From contig CM018685.1 in NCBI GenBank assembly GCA_009363875.1, positions 67,963,933 through 68,027,932 of the forward strand: 64,000 nucleotides of DNA, in the 5' to 3' direction. The position numbers and the translations under genes are program-made. Below are positions 11,531 to 24,044 of the stretch, piece by piece. This stretch comes from Mikania micrantha. Taxonomy: Eukaryota > Streptophyta > Magnoliopsida > Asterales > Asteraceae. The number at the start of each line of letters is the position of its first letter. Position 1 is the stretch's first letter. The notes beneath the pieces were generated by a model. The model saw only the letters and a program-made list of their open reading frames with translations, ran no database searches and was not told where the DNA came from.

Positions 11531-12940
11531 AGTTCACCATGTATTCATGATTTCCCAAAAGCACTTGTAGAAATGTCGCACCCCGGCCCACCCGGCCCAG
11601 ACGGGGGCGCAACGGCTGGCTGATCTTGCAGGATCGCAGTCTCCGGTCACACAATGTTGCGAGACCTATATGTCTGGTTGTATATGTACATCTAATTACT
11701 TGGATAAATTAGTTCGTAAAATCAGAGTTGCGGAAGTAAGTGTAGGTTATCAAAACAGATTTAACATTCATAAATAGCGGAAGCGTTAACAAAAACAGTT
11801 TTCAAAATGATAAGTAATGATAGTTGCGGAAGCGATTAAAGTAGTTGACAATACATAAGTAACACAACCAAATGATAACAATGTTTAATAAACTAAGACA
11901 CTTAAACAGATGCATGCGACTCCAGCCTAGCATCCTATTCCTTGTGCGCATGCCTTAGTTACCTGAGAAAACATGCGAATAAAGGGTCAACACAAATGTT
12001 GGTGAGAGCACAGGTTTTATGTCAGCAATAAACATCAAATGTTTAAAGTAAATTTTATGCAGGTCTACTTTTCAATACAATGCAATATCCATTGATAGCT
12101 AGTCAATATGAGTTATACCATATGCGGGTTCGCAACCGAAGCTAACATGTTGCCTCCCGCCATATCCATCCAAGATATGACAATGTTGTTTGGTCAATTT
12201 TGCACTGTTCCGACCTCCAGTCGGGGTGGCCATACGACTCGCAACAGTGGGGCTTGTCAGGCCCAAATAGTACTATTCAGAATTACCACGCTAAGCGCAA
12301 CGCGCTATTAACGGTTCGAGGTGTGTTTAATGAGGACTTATCAGTTTTGTGTATGAATGCCACACATATGCATATACGATATTTGCATGTACAAAAGTAA
12401 CCAAAAGTATGTTGTTGTTCAAAAACAGTTGTAAGCAATGTTTTCTCCCCCAAAGGTAGAAAATGTAAAAAGGGGCTGTGAACTCACCTGGTTAGCAGTT
12501 CCGGTATGTGTTTGTGTGTTCGCGTCTGCGAAAGCTAGCACCTGCTAGTATGCACCTATAACCATATATGTGTGAGTATGTGTTTCGTGGTGTGTTGTAA
12601 TCCATACAACTCCAAGCGTCGGTGTGCTCAGCCGAGTGTGTGTGTTGACTAGTGAGACTCAGCGAATCGTTGGTGACACGATTGCTGTGTTATGACCATC
12701 CAATGTGTCACAAGCACAAGTAGGACACTTATATGCATCCTATGACTCTAATCATACAAGTTGCCATTTTTAGAAAGTTTCCAATTTAGGAAAGTGTAGT
12801 TATGGAATCCCATTTCATAAAGTTAATACTTCTAATGTGTTTGTAAAATACGTTTAAACCCTTAAAACATATCGTTTGCGCATAAATCACCATTTATGCC
12901 GTTTTGCCCAAATAAAGTTTCCTTATTTGGAAAGTATCCG

Positions 12941-13942
12941 TTTAAAAACTCGTTTTCCCAAATCAAAGTTTCCAATATGCTTAGAAATCATTCTTAAGCA
13001 TATTCCAACAATCCAAGTTTATCAAAACACTTTAAAACATCAAATGCCCTCTTTTGATTTTTAAAAGTTTCTATAAATAGCAAGTTATACAAAACCAAGT
13101 TTTTGACAAAATCAAACATCCAAATGTGTTTCTAAACACTCCAATATATATTTGACAACATCTAGACATGTTTAGATCATCACAAATCCAAGACTTGCAC
13201 ATAAAAGTTTCCTTTTATGGCAAGTGTACCAAAATCATCACCAAATCAATCCTAACTTAACCAAACTCAAATCTAACATCACTAAACTATAAAATCAGTA
13301 AATCTAAATCAAATACACATTAAATCACCAACACATTCGAGCACAATAACTAAATGGAGTTGCATGTGGGTTATTACCCATTGCATGTGCGATCTAACTA
13401 TAGATAAACAAGATAAACTACCTTAGAAGCAAGTAACCGTTTAAAAACTCGTTTTCACAAATCAAAGTTTCCAATATGCTTAGAAATCATTCTTAAGCAT
13501 ATTTCAAAAATCCAAGTTCATCAAAACACTTTAAAACATCAAAAGCCCTCTTTTGATGTTTAAAAGTTTCTATAAATAGCAAGTTTATACAAAACCAAGT
13601 TTTTGACAAAATCAAACATCCAAATGTGTTTCTAAACACTCCAATATACATTTGACAACATCTAGACATGTCTAACATGTCTAGATCATCACAAATCCAA
13701 GACTTGCACATAAAAGGTTCCTTTTATGGCAAGTGTACCAAAATCATCACCAAATCAATCCTAACTTAACCAAACTCAAATCTAACATCACTAAACTATA
13801 AAATCAGTAAATCTAAATCAAATACACATCAAATCACCAACACATTCGAGCACAATAACTAAATGGAGTTGCATGTGGGTTATTACCCATTGCATGTGCG
13901 ATCTAACCATAGATAAACAAGATAAACTACCTTAGAAGCAAG
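12941..13942. repeat. 499-bp direct tandem duplication inside the solo LTR
   Basis: TTTAAAAACTCGTTTTC starts at 12941 and again at 13440, and the two ~495-bp copies agree nearly throughout, both ending at CCTTAGAAGCAAG. One small difference is an extra CTAACATGT in copy two. This explains why this LTR is longer than the 2949-bp LTRs at 41 kb and 49 kb. Confidence 0.9.
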
Positions 13943-14174
13943 ATTGCAGTGGGGATGGCTACTGATGATGAAGTTCCAGTGGATTGATGGTTGTTCCAAG
14001 CTTCTTGATGGCTTCCAAGACCTTCCTTATGCTCCAATGGCTTCCAATCACTAGGTGTAGCTTCCAAAGTGATTCTAGAGGTTGAAGCTTGATTTCAGAT
14101 GGGTTTTGGTCGAGAAAATGAGTGGGAGTTCGGAGAAAATGGGAAAGAATTCGACTGTAAATGAAAGGGGTTGG

Positions 14175-14331
14175 TTTTTATCAAATTTTCGATATGCATG
14201 GCCTTCGCGTACCGCGAAGGCCGATCAAAAGTTTTTATCGCGTACCGCGATGGGATTCGGGAGTCCCAACTCCCGGTTTGCTTCGCGTACCACGACTCCT
14301 TTCGCCATAGGATCCTCGCGTACCGCGATGG
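14175..14331 (-). promoter_or_regulatory. Putative LTR promoter: four CGCG palindromes upstream of a TATA-like site
   Basis: Four copies of a TTCGCGTACCGCGAA/ATCGCGTACCGCGAT type near-palindrome lie at about 14202-14220, 14237-14253, 14281-14297 and 14313-14331. Read on the minus strand, the last copy is about 20 bases before a TTTGATAAAAACC TATA-like stretch. The intact LTR at 41453-41690 has the same order and spacing. The regulatory role is an inference. Confidence 0.5.
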
Positions 14332-16495
14332 GTCCATTTTCATGTTTTTCGATTTCGATGATTCGATTTCGCTCGTGCTTGATTCCCAACGTTTATCCTA
14401 AACATCTAATGCATGTTTAGCACATAATCATATAATAGCACATAGTTTGATTGATCACCTACGTTCGTGAGACTCATGTGTGTGTTTCGATAATTCCTTG
14501 AATTATCTTTGATAGTTTGTGTTCGTGTTTTATGAAGTGTTTGCACGCTTGATTAATCCTAATCAACGTGTGATGCACAATTCAATTGTGTTTGTGTTTG
14601 CCACACTTGGTTTCCAAAACCAATGTGCAATGTACGATTCGATAATTCCTCGAACTATCGTTTCGCAGTTGTGTGAGTTTAGCTCATATAATTAAACATA
14701 ATTAAATGAAATGCAACAAGTATGAATGTAAAATATATAGAGTGAAAGTGTTGCGATTTACCTGAAATTGCCGGGTATCACAAGAAATATAACATTAAAT
14801 GTTTAATTAAACTAATAACTAAGCATTTAAATACAACTAAGACATGATGATTGGGTCTTATTTGACTCAATCAGTTAGACTTAGTTGTTGATGGTTGTCC
14901 AAGTTGTACCCTCTCACACGTGGCCCATATCAGGCATGACTCACAAGGAGTCTACCTGTGTGTGCCGGGACTTTAATGATGCCCATATCAGCTTGACCCA
15001 CTGGTCTACTGTACACGCCGGGACTTTACGGATATCCTTTGATTCTTGATCGTCTGTGATTTCTCTTGATTTTGTTTGATAGTTCACGTTATTGCCCATA
15101 TAGCTTGACTACAAGAGTCTACCATTTATGCCGGGACTTTATGTGTGATACACGTGGTCTTGATTTCTATACAACTGACATCCACCTTGACTCAAGCATT
15201 AATGATTTTATTAGATTTTAATGATTTCATTATTTCAATGATTCACACATAGTTCTGATTTCCTTGATTTCCTTGAGTCTCTTGATTTTGATCTTTAGAA
15301 TTCCATGATTTCTCAATGATTATAGATTTATGAGTATGATCCTTTGATTTACTGATCCACACACTGGATTAGTTTCCATTGCATTTGATCTTTAACTTTA
15401 GTTCTTTTGATTCCACTTTGAATTTAGATTCTAGAATTTGAGCTTGATGGACTAAGGGTTTGTTCAGATTTTTTAGAATTAAGGTATTACTCATAAGAGT
15501 AATTAATTAACTTGTAAGTTCTTTTTGCATAGCAATTTCCTAGACAGGAGTCTAAGAGTATAAACAAGCATATATAACAAGCAATTCATAATAAGTAAAA
15601 GCATTTATGTAAAAAAATTAAAATAAAACAGTTTACGCATGCTTCTCAGCCTCGCGTTTTAAAACAAAAATGTTAGAAAAGGGGCAATAAACTCACCTGT
15701 GTTGCTGTGCAAATGACTATCACAAAATGCACGCTCGTTGTTGTAGCTTAGATTTCTTCAGTTCCTGAGTTGTTTTAAAAGAATTCGAATACGATAAGTA
15801 TTTATAATAGACGTCGTATCTAGGGTTTACTCTCGGTGTGCAGCTAAGTGTCCTATGCTACTAAGGTGTTTCTATGATTTCATCTAACTTAAATACCCAT
15901 TTGTATCCCGTATCCCACAGTTAATTATAACAGGTTTTAATTAATATGTTTTTAATTTAACTCATCTAAAAGTTATAAAATTTAGAAAATCATCTAATTA
16001 CATTGAAAACAAGTTCATAACTCCTTTTATTTCATTAAAACATCATTTTCTTTAATTAAAATGGTATTTAACATATGAAGGGCTTAAGTTAAGCCCATTG
16101 GGCCCAATTCGGCCCATTGATGGTCTTTGATTTCCAATTGGTCACAAATCGTAATTTCTGAATAATTCGACATAAATACAAAACCATTTCGGTTAGTTAT
16201 CTGTATTAAGACTTTTCCTAAGGTTAGTGTTAATAATTAAATTAACACTCCATCCCTTAGATTTTGTTTTGATCTTTATGAGTTCATAACCATTTCCCAA
16301 CTGTTAAACGATTTCATATATGCTAATAACTCATGTTGAGTAGCTAGTGGGTTTTAAGAAAACCTTTATTATTCCCAACTTAACCCATGATTGTATTTAT
16401 CACACTATATTATTAAAGTGAACCTTAATATTATTCTCATGCACACATGAAAATTTCCCATGCATATACTACGTAAACCATTCCATTCAAAAGCT

Positions 16496-17041
16496 TAGGT
16501 TCGCAACCCATGGTTCGTTTATGGGTCTTAGGTTCGCTGAGCATGCATCAATTCGGCCCAGTGTTTGCCTAAGATATGAGTTCGCTGCCCATGTGAATTT
16601 ACACATAAGGTTCGTTGCCCCAACTCCTAGATTCGTTACCATCCGAAGAGGGCGAGGGTTTAAGGTTCGGCTAAGTTTCACAGTTAGGGTTCGCAGAAAT
16701 GATGGAGTTTACCTAGCTAAGGTTCGGCTAAGGTGATAGGAAGGTTCGTGGTCTCACTGATTTTTCACCTGCAAGGTTCGACCCAAATGGTTCGTTGGTT
16801 ATGGAGCTTGGTTCGTTGGCCGAAGGTTCGGGAGTTGTAGGGTTCGTGGCATGCATGGGTTCGTGGGTGGAGGTGTCAGCTGCTCCTGGTTCGGCTAACA
16901 AGGGAAGGTTCGGCTAGGGTTCCTGGGTTCGGCCACAGAAGGGTTCGGCGAGGTTGAAAAGGTTCGGCCATGGTTGGTTGGTTGAGGCAACAGGTTCGAC
17001 CGCCTGTTCTTGAGTTCGGCCGATCGGCCCCTTGCACGAAC
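16496..17041. repeat. Dispersed array of about 25 GGTTCG(G/T) motifs
   Basis: Within about 545 bases the motif GGTTCG or a one-base variant recurs about 25 times at irregular 15-40 base spacing, nearly all in the same orientation. It lies within the outer LTR-like element. The open frames across it on both strands reflect this composition. Confidence 0.75.
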
Positions 17042-18093
17042 CTGTATCATCACCTCCCTCATCGATCTTAACCTGTTTCAAATCAGTTTCTACAGTTTCC
17101 TAGTTGCTAACCATGGTTTATTTCAAGATTAATAAGTGTTTAAAACTGATTAAAGCTACAATGACTACAAGGGTCGTGAAACACACACTAAAACCGAATT
17201 AAAACTAGAATTTACCTCAATTTAATGGATGAAAGCTTAGATCTTCAGTACTTTCTTGATCTACGGAGGATTATGGTCGTTTTGACACTAAAAACTCTTG
17301 AAATGATGAAGATTTGAAGGAGATGGAAGCTTGAATTTTAGAGAGAGAAAGTTAGAGAGAGAGCTCCGAATTTGGTGATGGTGGCTGGTTGGTGAGACTT
17401 GAATGAGGCATTAATTGCCTCATTTAAGGCTTAACATAATACCCGCGTGCTCGGTTTCGCGTAACAAGTCGGTTTCCTTCGTTTTCGTAACGAGACGGTT
17501 CGAATTTAAGACAAGAGTTCATAAAATTATTTTCGGTTGTGATTCCTAATAAATTATCTAAATATCTTTCGTTTATTTTAAATTTTCAGAAAGATTAAAT
17601 TTACTGTTTAAAATCGAATCGTATAGTCGTCGCGCGTATTTGTTCGAATCGTCACTCGTACGAACACGACGACAACTATACTTTTCAATATTGTTTTCTA
17701 ATTATCGGATATCATTCAGAACGTTAAACTTTCAGATTTATTCGTACAGATCGTCACCTATACGAATAATCCGTCGAATTAGCATTCACTTAACGACATC
17801 CGTGTTGTTTTGTTCTGTAAAGCCTCACATACGTTTGTACATAATAAAATCCTAACACGTAATCACATGATAGTTCTGTGATGCCAGATAATTATCTGAC
17901 TGGTGAACCATGTTTTTCTGAATTCTGTTTCTCTGAATGATTTCGAATTCACTGTTTGATAACACAAACTGATAATGATATATGATAGAAACTTGACATA
18001 AAATGAAACATATATAGTTTGTACCTGATTACTGTTCATGACACTGTTGCGATCACTGTTCCGGTACGATTCCAGCACTGATGTTACACTTAG

Positions 18094-19622
18094 TCAGACT
18101 ACATCGGAATCGGTTCAACTCTGCCAAAAAAATCGGTCCAACTCGGCCAAGAAACTCAACCCAACCCGAACCAACTCGCTCTTGTCAGATTTTTGTTGTT
18201 TTTCACTGATTTTCATTGTTTTATACCGATTAATGTTTGATTTTCCCTATATTTTATTTGTATTGGTATTTACTTTATCTGATATATATACTAGTAAACT
18301 TGTGATATTTGATACACACACACACATTTTTTTAAATTTATTTGTTTATAATTTATTAATTTATCATATCCGAACACTTCTCGAGTACTCCCTGCCTAGG
18401 TCGAGTACCCGCAAGTCCACGGTCAGCCCATCTAACAACGCCTAGTGACTTCTCCAATCATGTGTATAAACCATTTAAACTAGTCCGATACTCCGATCTT
18501 TGGTTCATGGTTTGCTATTCACGCTCTCTCGTTCGTCTTTTGCCGGTCTAGTTTTATTAATATTAACGGTAAGTATGCGTAGTTATTATGTGCAATGTTC
18601 ACCGGCAACAAAATTGGCAATTTTTACTGTAAAATAGAAAGCATTTAATATTTGTGGTTCTTAACGTCTCAAGATAGTGACGATGCAAAGAATATCTCTA
18701 TATGTGGCCTAAGAATATTCTTTGATTATCTTGGTCCTAAAAATTCTATTCCAAAATATTGTTCCTTTTTATCGCTTCAAAATTCATTATATGCTTATAG
18801 TTGATTGTTCCGTCATGTATTCATATACGTGTGCATGGGTCGGTCTTTGCCTTAGTCATAACCCAAAATAATAAAAAAAAATCGATTTGTTGAGTTTTTT
18901 TAAACTCGTTTAGGTTTGGTTTTATAGATTTTTATCTTTTTAAAACCCAAATGGATTCGGTTTACTTATAGGCTTATAGCTGCTTTTGGGCCCAAACCTA
19001 CCTGACATTTAAGCAATAAGAAATACATAAGCGATAAAGTGAATTATTATTTGTATTATTTTAATACGTCAACATATAAAATACACGTATACGTGTTTCT
19101 AACCTAATTTTAAATATAATTAATTATAGTTAGGGATGACGATAAAAGATTTAACATACCAAATATAATTTTATATATACATTTTTATAAGGTACATCTT
19201 TTAAGTAATATACATATCGTTACTTTGGAGTGAGATGCAACCAACATATAGCCTAGAGGAATAATTACTATGAAATTGGATATTCAAGTTGTTCAAAAAG
19301 TTTCACTAAAAAATTTCGTCTCGAAAAAACCCTGTTAAAAATGAGTTGAGCCTGAGCGCTAGACTCGAGCTTAGCTTGTTTTTTTTATAACATAACCGAT
19401 CCATGTAATTTAAATTTTAAGCCCTAGCTTTTTGTCTTGTTTTTAAGGGTTCTTTGTAGCCAACTAATGGCTAGTTGCTTGTCTTATCCCAATGAACTGA
19501 TGAAGACGAAGAGGCTGTGCCAATGGTCGCTAGTGCCTTCGGACGAAGATGAACGGCCGAAATCTTGTTATGAAATCTTGATACGTTTTGCTATTACTTG
19601 ATTACTTAATTACCCAAGTGAA
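18094..19622. other. Intergenic DNA, no gene recognised
   Basis: Unannotated sequence between the nested LTRs and the first Mutator-type MITE. The beginning is rich in AACTCGG and GAGTAC motifs, and 18317-18328 is a short CA run. No credible exon or element boundary found. Confidence 0.4.
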
Positions 19623-19632
19623 TTGTTATTTA

Positions 19633-20058
19633 GGGTAAAGATCAAATAAAAAGTCTATTTTGACTAAGAAGGCTAAAAATGATTTTTAAAATCTCTAAAA
19701 CCGACCTAAACGAATTCCGATTGAACTCATTTCGATAGCATTGGAACCGTCTCATCGAACCCTACAATATTTACTTTTTGATTTTAGTTTTAACAACTAG
19801 TTTTAGAGTTTGAATTTTATGGCATGTTTTTGTAGCTTTTAGGTTTGATCTTTAGGTTTATGGTTTGTTTTTATAATTTTGGTTTTATTATTAGGGTTTA
19901 TTGTTTATGATTTAAGGTTTAGGTTTTAGGGAATTACAAGCCGGTTCCAATGATGTAAAAATGAATTCAATTGGAGTTTGTTTGGGTCGGTTTTCGAGTT
20001 TTTGAAAATACTTCTTAGCCTTCTTAGGCAAAAAAAACTTTTTAGAGGAACTTTCCCC
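19633..20058. mobile_element. Mutator-type foldback MITE, copy A
   Basis: A 426-bp element flanked by a perfect 10-bp duplication TTGTTATTTA (19623-19632 and 20059-20068). Long inverted arms of about 120 bases carry CTAAGAAGGCTAA, ACCGACC and CATTGGAACCG, and their complements. The core is rich in TTTAGG and TAGGGTTT-like words. Long TIRs plus a 10-bp target duplication fit the Mutator superfamily. Homologous to the element at 20271-20695. Confidence 0.85.
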
Positions 20059-20270
20059 TTGTTATTTATATGTTCATTTGTCAATAAAGTTCTAGTTAAT
20101 TCAAAAAATATATTTTTTTAAACTTCATCTACTATAAACTTTCAAGTTTATTGTTGCCGGTCTAGAAAACCAGATAAAATTAAAAGCATTATTATACTAC
20201 TTACAAAAAGCCTGTTTTATTATTCGTTTTGGACCAACAAAGACATCGAGCCTACACATATATTTTATTA

Positions 20271-20695
20271 GGATAAGGTTCCCCTAAAAAGTCTATTTTG
20301 TCTAAGAAGGCTAAGAAGGATTTTCAAAAACTCGAAAACCAACTCAACCAAACCCCGATTGAATTCATTTTTGCATCATTGGAACCGGATTGTCAAACCC
20401 TAAAACCCAAACCTTAAATCATAAACAATAAACCTTAATACTAAAACCAAAACTTTAAAAACAAATCTTTAACATAAAGATAAAACTTTAAAGCTAAAAA
20501 TCAAGCCCTAAAACCTAAAATCTAAATCTAGTTGTTAAAACGAAAACTTAAAAGCTAATATTGTAGGGTTTGATAAAACGGTTCCAATGCCATCGAAATG
20601 AGTTCAATCGGAGTTCGTTTGGGTCGGTTTTGGAGATGTTAAATATCCTTCTTAGCCTTCTTAGGCAAAATAGACTTTTTATTTGATCTTTTTCC
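20271..20695. mobile_element. Mutator-type foldback MITE, copy B (inverted relative to A)
   Basis: A 425-bp element with a perfect 10-bp duplication TATTTTATTA (20261-20270 and 20696-20705). The arms carry the same CTAAGAAGGCTAAGAAGG and TTGGAACCG blocks as copy A. The core CCCTAAAACC and AACCTTAAATC words read as the reverse complement of copy A. It ends about 385 bp before the carrier start codon, so it lies in that gene's proximal promoter. Confidence 0.85.
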
Positions 20696-21080
20696 TATTT
20701 TATTATATGTTTTTTAACCCTCTAACAATCAATTCACATGCTACGTCATTTTGTGGCTATAAATAAAGTAATACCCTTTGCTGACTGAGACAGGCACTCG
20801 TGCCCTTCGACGTCGTTTAGCGTCACCGTCAAAAACCACGCATTCTCCAATACCAAAACTGCAATACTGCATACGCAGAAAACCATGAACTGCCTTTTTT
20901 GTGTTTGTTCGCAACACGTAAAATAATATTTCTGAAAAACATGAAACATTCATCGTCATCATCATCGTTTAGGGTTTCATTCTTTCGATCATAATTTCAG
21001 ATTCAAATTATCGTCTTCAGATTTTGCTCCCACATTATCAGTTTCCGTTTCCGGACAAAAAGAATTATACAGACGGAGTT

Positions 21081-24044
21081 ATGCAAACGGAAGCAAGGGT
21101 AAGGGTGTTGGAAGGCGGTAGTTCGACTCATAAATTGGTGGCGCATCACCAAAGGCCGGCACAACATCACCGATCGCAGATCGGAGCGGTTTCTCAACTC
21201 GTCGCCGGTGGTGTCGCCGGCGCTGTTAGCAAGACCTGCACGGCTCCTCTTGCTCGACTGACTATACTCTTTCAGGTCATCGTTTTGTTGACGTGTTATA
21301 TGTGCTTCCAATTTGATATGCCTAGATATGTAAAATCTTTTGAAATTGAATCATATCAGTTGTTTGTGTATCCGGAATTGTATTGTTGATGTTAGGTATC
21401 AGACAGAAGAAGTGATTTTATTGTTTTATTAGATCTTAGCATATTTGTTCAAAATTTAGAATATACAATGTGGAAGCATTGGTAGAATCCAATGAAGATT
21501 GTTATATAGAAGATTCATACAAGTATAAATACGGGCTAATCTGATTATATTGTTTTATTAGATCTTAGCATATTTGTTCAAAATTTAGAATATATAATGT
21601 TGAAGCATTGGTAGAATCCTATGAAGATTGTTATATAGAAGATTCATACAAGCATAAATAGGGGTGAATCACTGTAAATAATGAGGATGTGCGTCCTATG
21701 AAATATATTTAGGTTTGTTATACCAGAGTTGTAGATTGCTCAGACATAGAATTTTTCTAATCAAAACTTGAGCAGCAACCTTCAAGTGGTGTAGCACTGT
21801 AGCAGTCGTCGAACTCTAATTTTTCTCTGAGGTTTGAATTCTGCGTCTATTGGTTCGTGTCATAACTCATAGCCCCTTGAAGGCTGACAAGTTGTGATTA
21901 TCTGATTCCATTGGTTAGCAGAGAATTGATAGTTCCATGAGTTTTTCAGCAACCACCGTTTGCATAATGGTTCTTGGAGCTATTTCAGTCATCACTCCAT
22001 CAGTTGCTGTCGATGTTAAAAGTACTTTGTTTCCCAAGTAGTCCTGTATACTCCCTCGATCAAGCATTTTTTTTTATTATATTGTGGATGAAAGACAGGC
22101 GATAAACATGCATCTACTCGTTTTGGTTAATTGCATTCTTTTTGCTTCCTTGTTCATTCGTTAATGATCTACTCTTTGCCTATTAAGCAAGCAGAGTAAT
22201 TCTCTAATCTAAATGAAAATATGATGTTGCTATACATGATTGTTGTGCCTTTTTAAGGAATTAATACCTTTCCATTGTTTATATATCTTTCTTTCATATG
22301 TTAAGAAGGGATTTTCTTGATTATGCAGGTGCAAGGCATGCACTCTGATGCTTCTACTTTAAAAAAGGCTAGTATATGGCATGAAGCTTCACGTGTTGTT
22401 AGGGAAGAAGGTTTTCGTGCCTTTTGGAAGGGAAATCTTGTCACAATTGTTCATCGCCTCCCTTACTCATCTATTAGCTTTTACTCATTCGAACGCTATA
22501 AGAATGTTGGTACAAATGTGCTTAGCTGGAATTTGTTACATGCATTAATATTTTCTTGAGGAGATTCACTTCGTGATTTGACCATCTTCCAAATTGATAA
22601 TTCTTTTCTCTTCTAATCTGGCAGTTGCTACAGTTGATGTCAGGACTGGAAGTCCATGAGACAAATTTTGGTGCAGATGTGTTTGTACGACTTGTAGGTG
22701 GTGGCTTAGCTGGCATAACTGCCGCTTCTGCAACATATCCTTTGGATCTTGTTAGAACACGCCTTTCAGCACAGGTAAGCACTTTCTGCAACCTATGTGT
22801 TGCTAGATGAACAATTTGACTTTCTGCTCTAAAAAAATGGTTATTTACCTTTTGGTGTTGCAGACAAACGTAAATTACTACAGAGGTATATGGCATGCTT
22901 TGCGTACCATCAGCAAGGAAGAGGGTGTCTTTGGACTCTACAAGGGACTTGGTGCTTGTTTATTGGTATTTGTTCTATAACTGATGTTATTTTATTTATT
23001 TATTTTTGGAATATACCTTTCTGTCTCCTGACCGCATAATTTCACAGGGTGTTGGTCCCAACCTAGCAATTAGCTTTTCAGTTTATGATACTGTGAAATC
23101 TTACTGGAAATTGCAGAGGTAGCTGTCTTCATTTTATTTATTTGTGCATAATATGCTCTTATTTTCTAACGCTGATGTAAATTGTTGGTAACAGACTGGA
23201 TGATTCTACTGTCATGATGAGCCTAGCTTGTGGCAGTCTTTCAGGCATTGCTTCATCAACAGGTTAGTGATTAAAAATCAAATCAGTATCACACACATTT
23301 TAGCTTATTTTCCAAATATGTAATTAATAAGCAAACATTTTATTGTTGGTGTTTGATTAATCTGTCCTTTAGAGGCGGGGTGTCAAACTTGTATACTTTT
23401 GGACTTTATTAGGAAGCAATATAGATTTTTTTTACTTATTTATCATTAATCTATCTTTAAGTATTCTAGGCTTCTAGCATCATATATTGTTTGGATAACT
23501 TCATCTTACATCTAACATGGCTCTTTAAAACTCAGTTGGCTATTGTAGGTTGACTACAGGCTAACCAACTTTGTTTATGGAGTCAAAACATTGTGAGAGG
23601 CGTCCCTCTTTCGTCTGAGGTATGCTTCTCACTGTGGCTCCCAACTGAAAGTGGAAATTATGTAAATGCATCACTTCATGGCCCATCCTGTATCTGAGCT
23701 GTCCTGAATTTTATTCATTTCTCCATTTTCCCGTTGCAAAGCTATCGGTGGTGTTGTCTTCATTGAGGGGTATATTCGGTATTTGACAAGTAGCCTTTCT
23801 TGCAGTATCATTCCCTTTGGATCTTGTGAGGCGACGGATGCAATTGGAAGGAGCAGGTGGCCGGGCTCCAGTTTATAAAACAGGAGTTTTTGGTACATTT
23901 AGGCAGATACTGCAGGCTGAAGGCCTACGTGGCTTATACAGAGGAATTTTGCCAGAATATTACAAGGTAGTCCCCAGTATCGGCATCGTGTTTATGACCT
24001 ATGAGAAATTAAATCAAGTTTTATCAGGTATAGATGCTTGCTAA
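21081..24044 (+). CDS. Mitochondrial substrate carrier family protein (SLC25), seven exons
   Basis: Exons 21081-21275, 22329-22505, 22625-22774, 22864-22965, 23048-23118, 23195-23262 and 23806-24044 join in phase to 333 aa, the usual carrier length. The three-fold carrier repeat is clear. Repeat 1 has CTAPLARLTILFQ with FRAFWKGNLVT. Repeat 2 has YPLDLVRTRLSAQ with GLYKGLG. Repeat 3 has FPLDLVRRRMQLEG with GLYRGILPEYYK. The repeat-1 signature is the atypical PLARL form. Six membrane helices in the inner mitochondrial membrane are expected. The start MQTEARV is the first in-frame ATG. It resembles a plant subgroup related to adenine nucleotide, CoA or thiamine-pyrophosphate carriers; the substrate cannot be read from sequence. 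The exon 2 donor (AAT|GTTGGT) is weak but required by phase. Confidence 0.92.
21412..21668. repeat. 129-bp tandem duplication in carrier intron 1
   Basis: TTGTTTTATTAGATCTTAGC starts at 21421 and again at 21550. The two units agree over about 128 bases with a handful of substitutions, both ending ATTCATACAAG(T/C)ATAAATA. It lies within the intron 21276-22328 and does not touch a splice site. Confidence 0.9.

Larger units (their letters stand above)
11574..14782 (-). mobile_element. Nested 3.2-kb solo LTR of a Tekay-like Ty3/gypsy element
   Basis: Flanked by the 5-bp duplication AGAAA (11569-11573 and 14783-14787). The termini TGTCGCACC and GGTATCACA form the TG...CA ends of an LTR. Read on the minus strand it starts TGTGATACCCGG and shares CGAGGAATTATCG-type sequence, the CGCG palindromes, an ACTCACC block and the tail with the young LTRs at 41109 and 49408. 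No internal coding region remains, so it is a solo LTR left by unequal recombination. It sits inside the outer element 10638-18088. Confidence 0.85.
10638..18088 (-). mobile_element. Long LTR-like element (probable solo LTR), interrupted by a nested LTR
   Basis: Bounded by CTTAG at 10633-10637 and 18089-18093. Its ends are TTTCACACC (probably once TGTCACACC) and GATGTTACA; read on the minus strand it runs TGTAACATC to GGTGTGAAA. Without the nested element it is about 4.2 kb. It shares block order with the LTRs at 41109 and 11574. Near its 3' end is a block with CACCTGAGAA, AATAAAGTCAACACA and TTGGTGAG, and further in is a GGGGCAATAAACTCACCTG block. No gag or pol is present, which fits a solo LTR. 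A single very long LTR is an inference; a deleted full element is possible. Confidence 0.65.

Noticed and set aside
12941..13942. Direct repeats that might suggest a CRISPR array
   Set aside because: Only two 499-bp copies, within a plant LTR; no short repeat-spacer pattern anywhere in the window.
19870..19932. Possible interstitial telomere repeat
   Set aside because: Words resemble TTTAGGG but are not in tandem register and belong to the MITE core.
22510..22515. Alternative carrier exon 2 donor GTACAA at 22510
   Set aside because: A better splice consensus, but it would leave the wrong phase for exon 3; the GTTGGT donor after 22505 keeps the frame.
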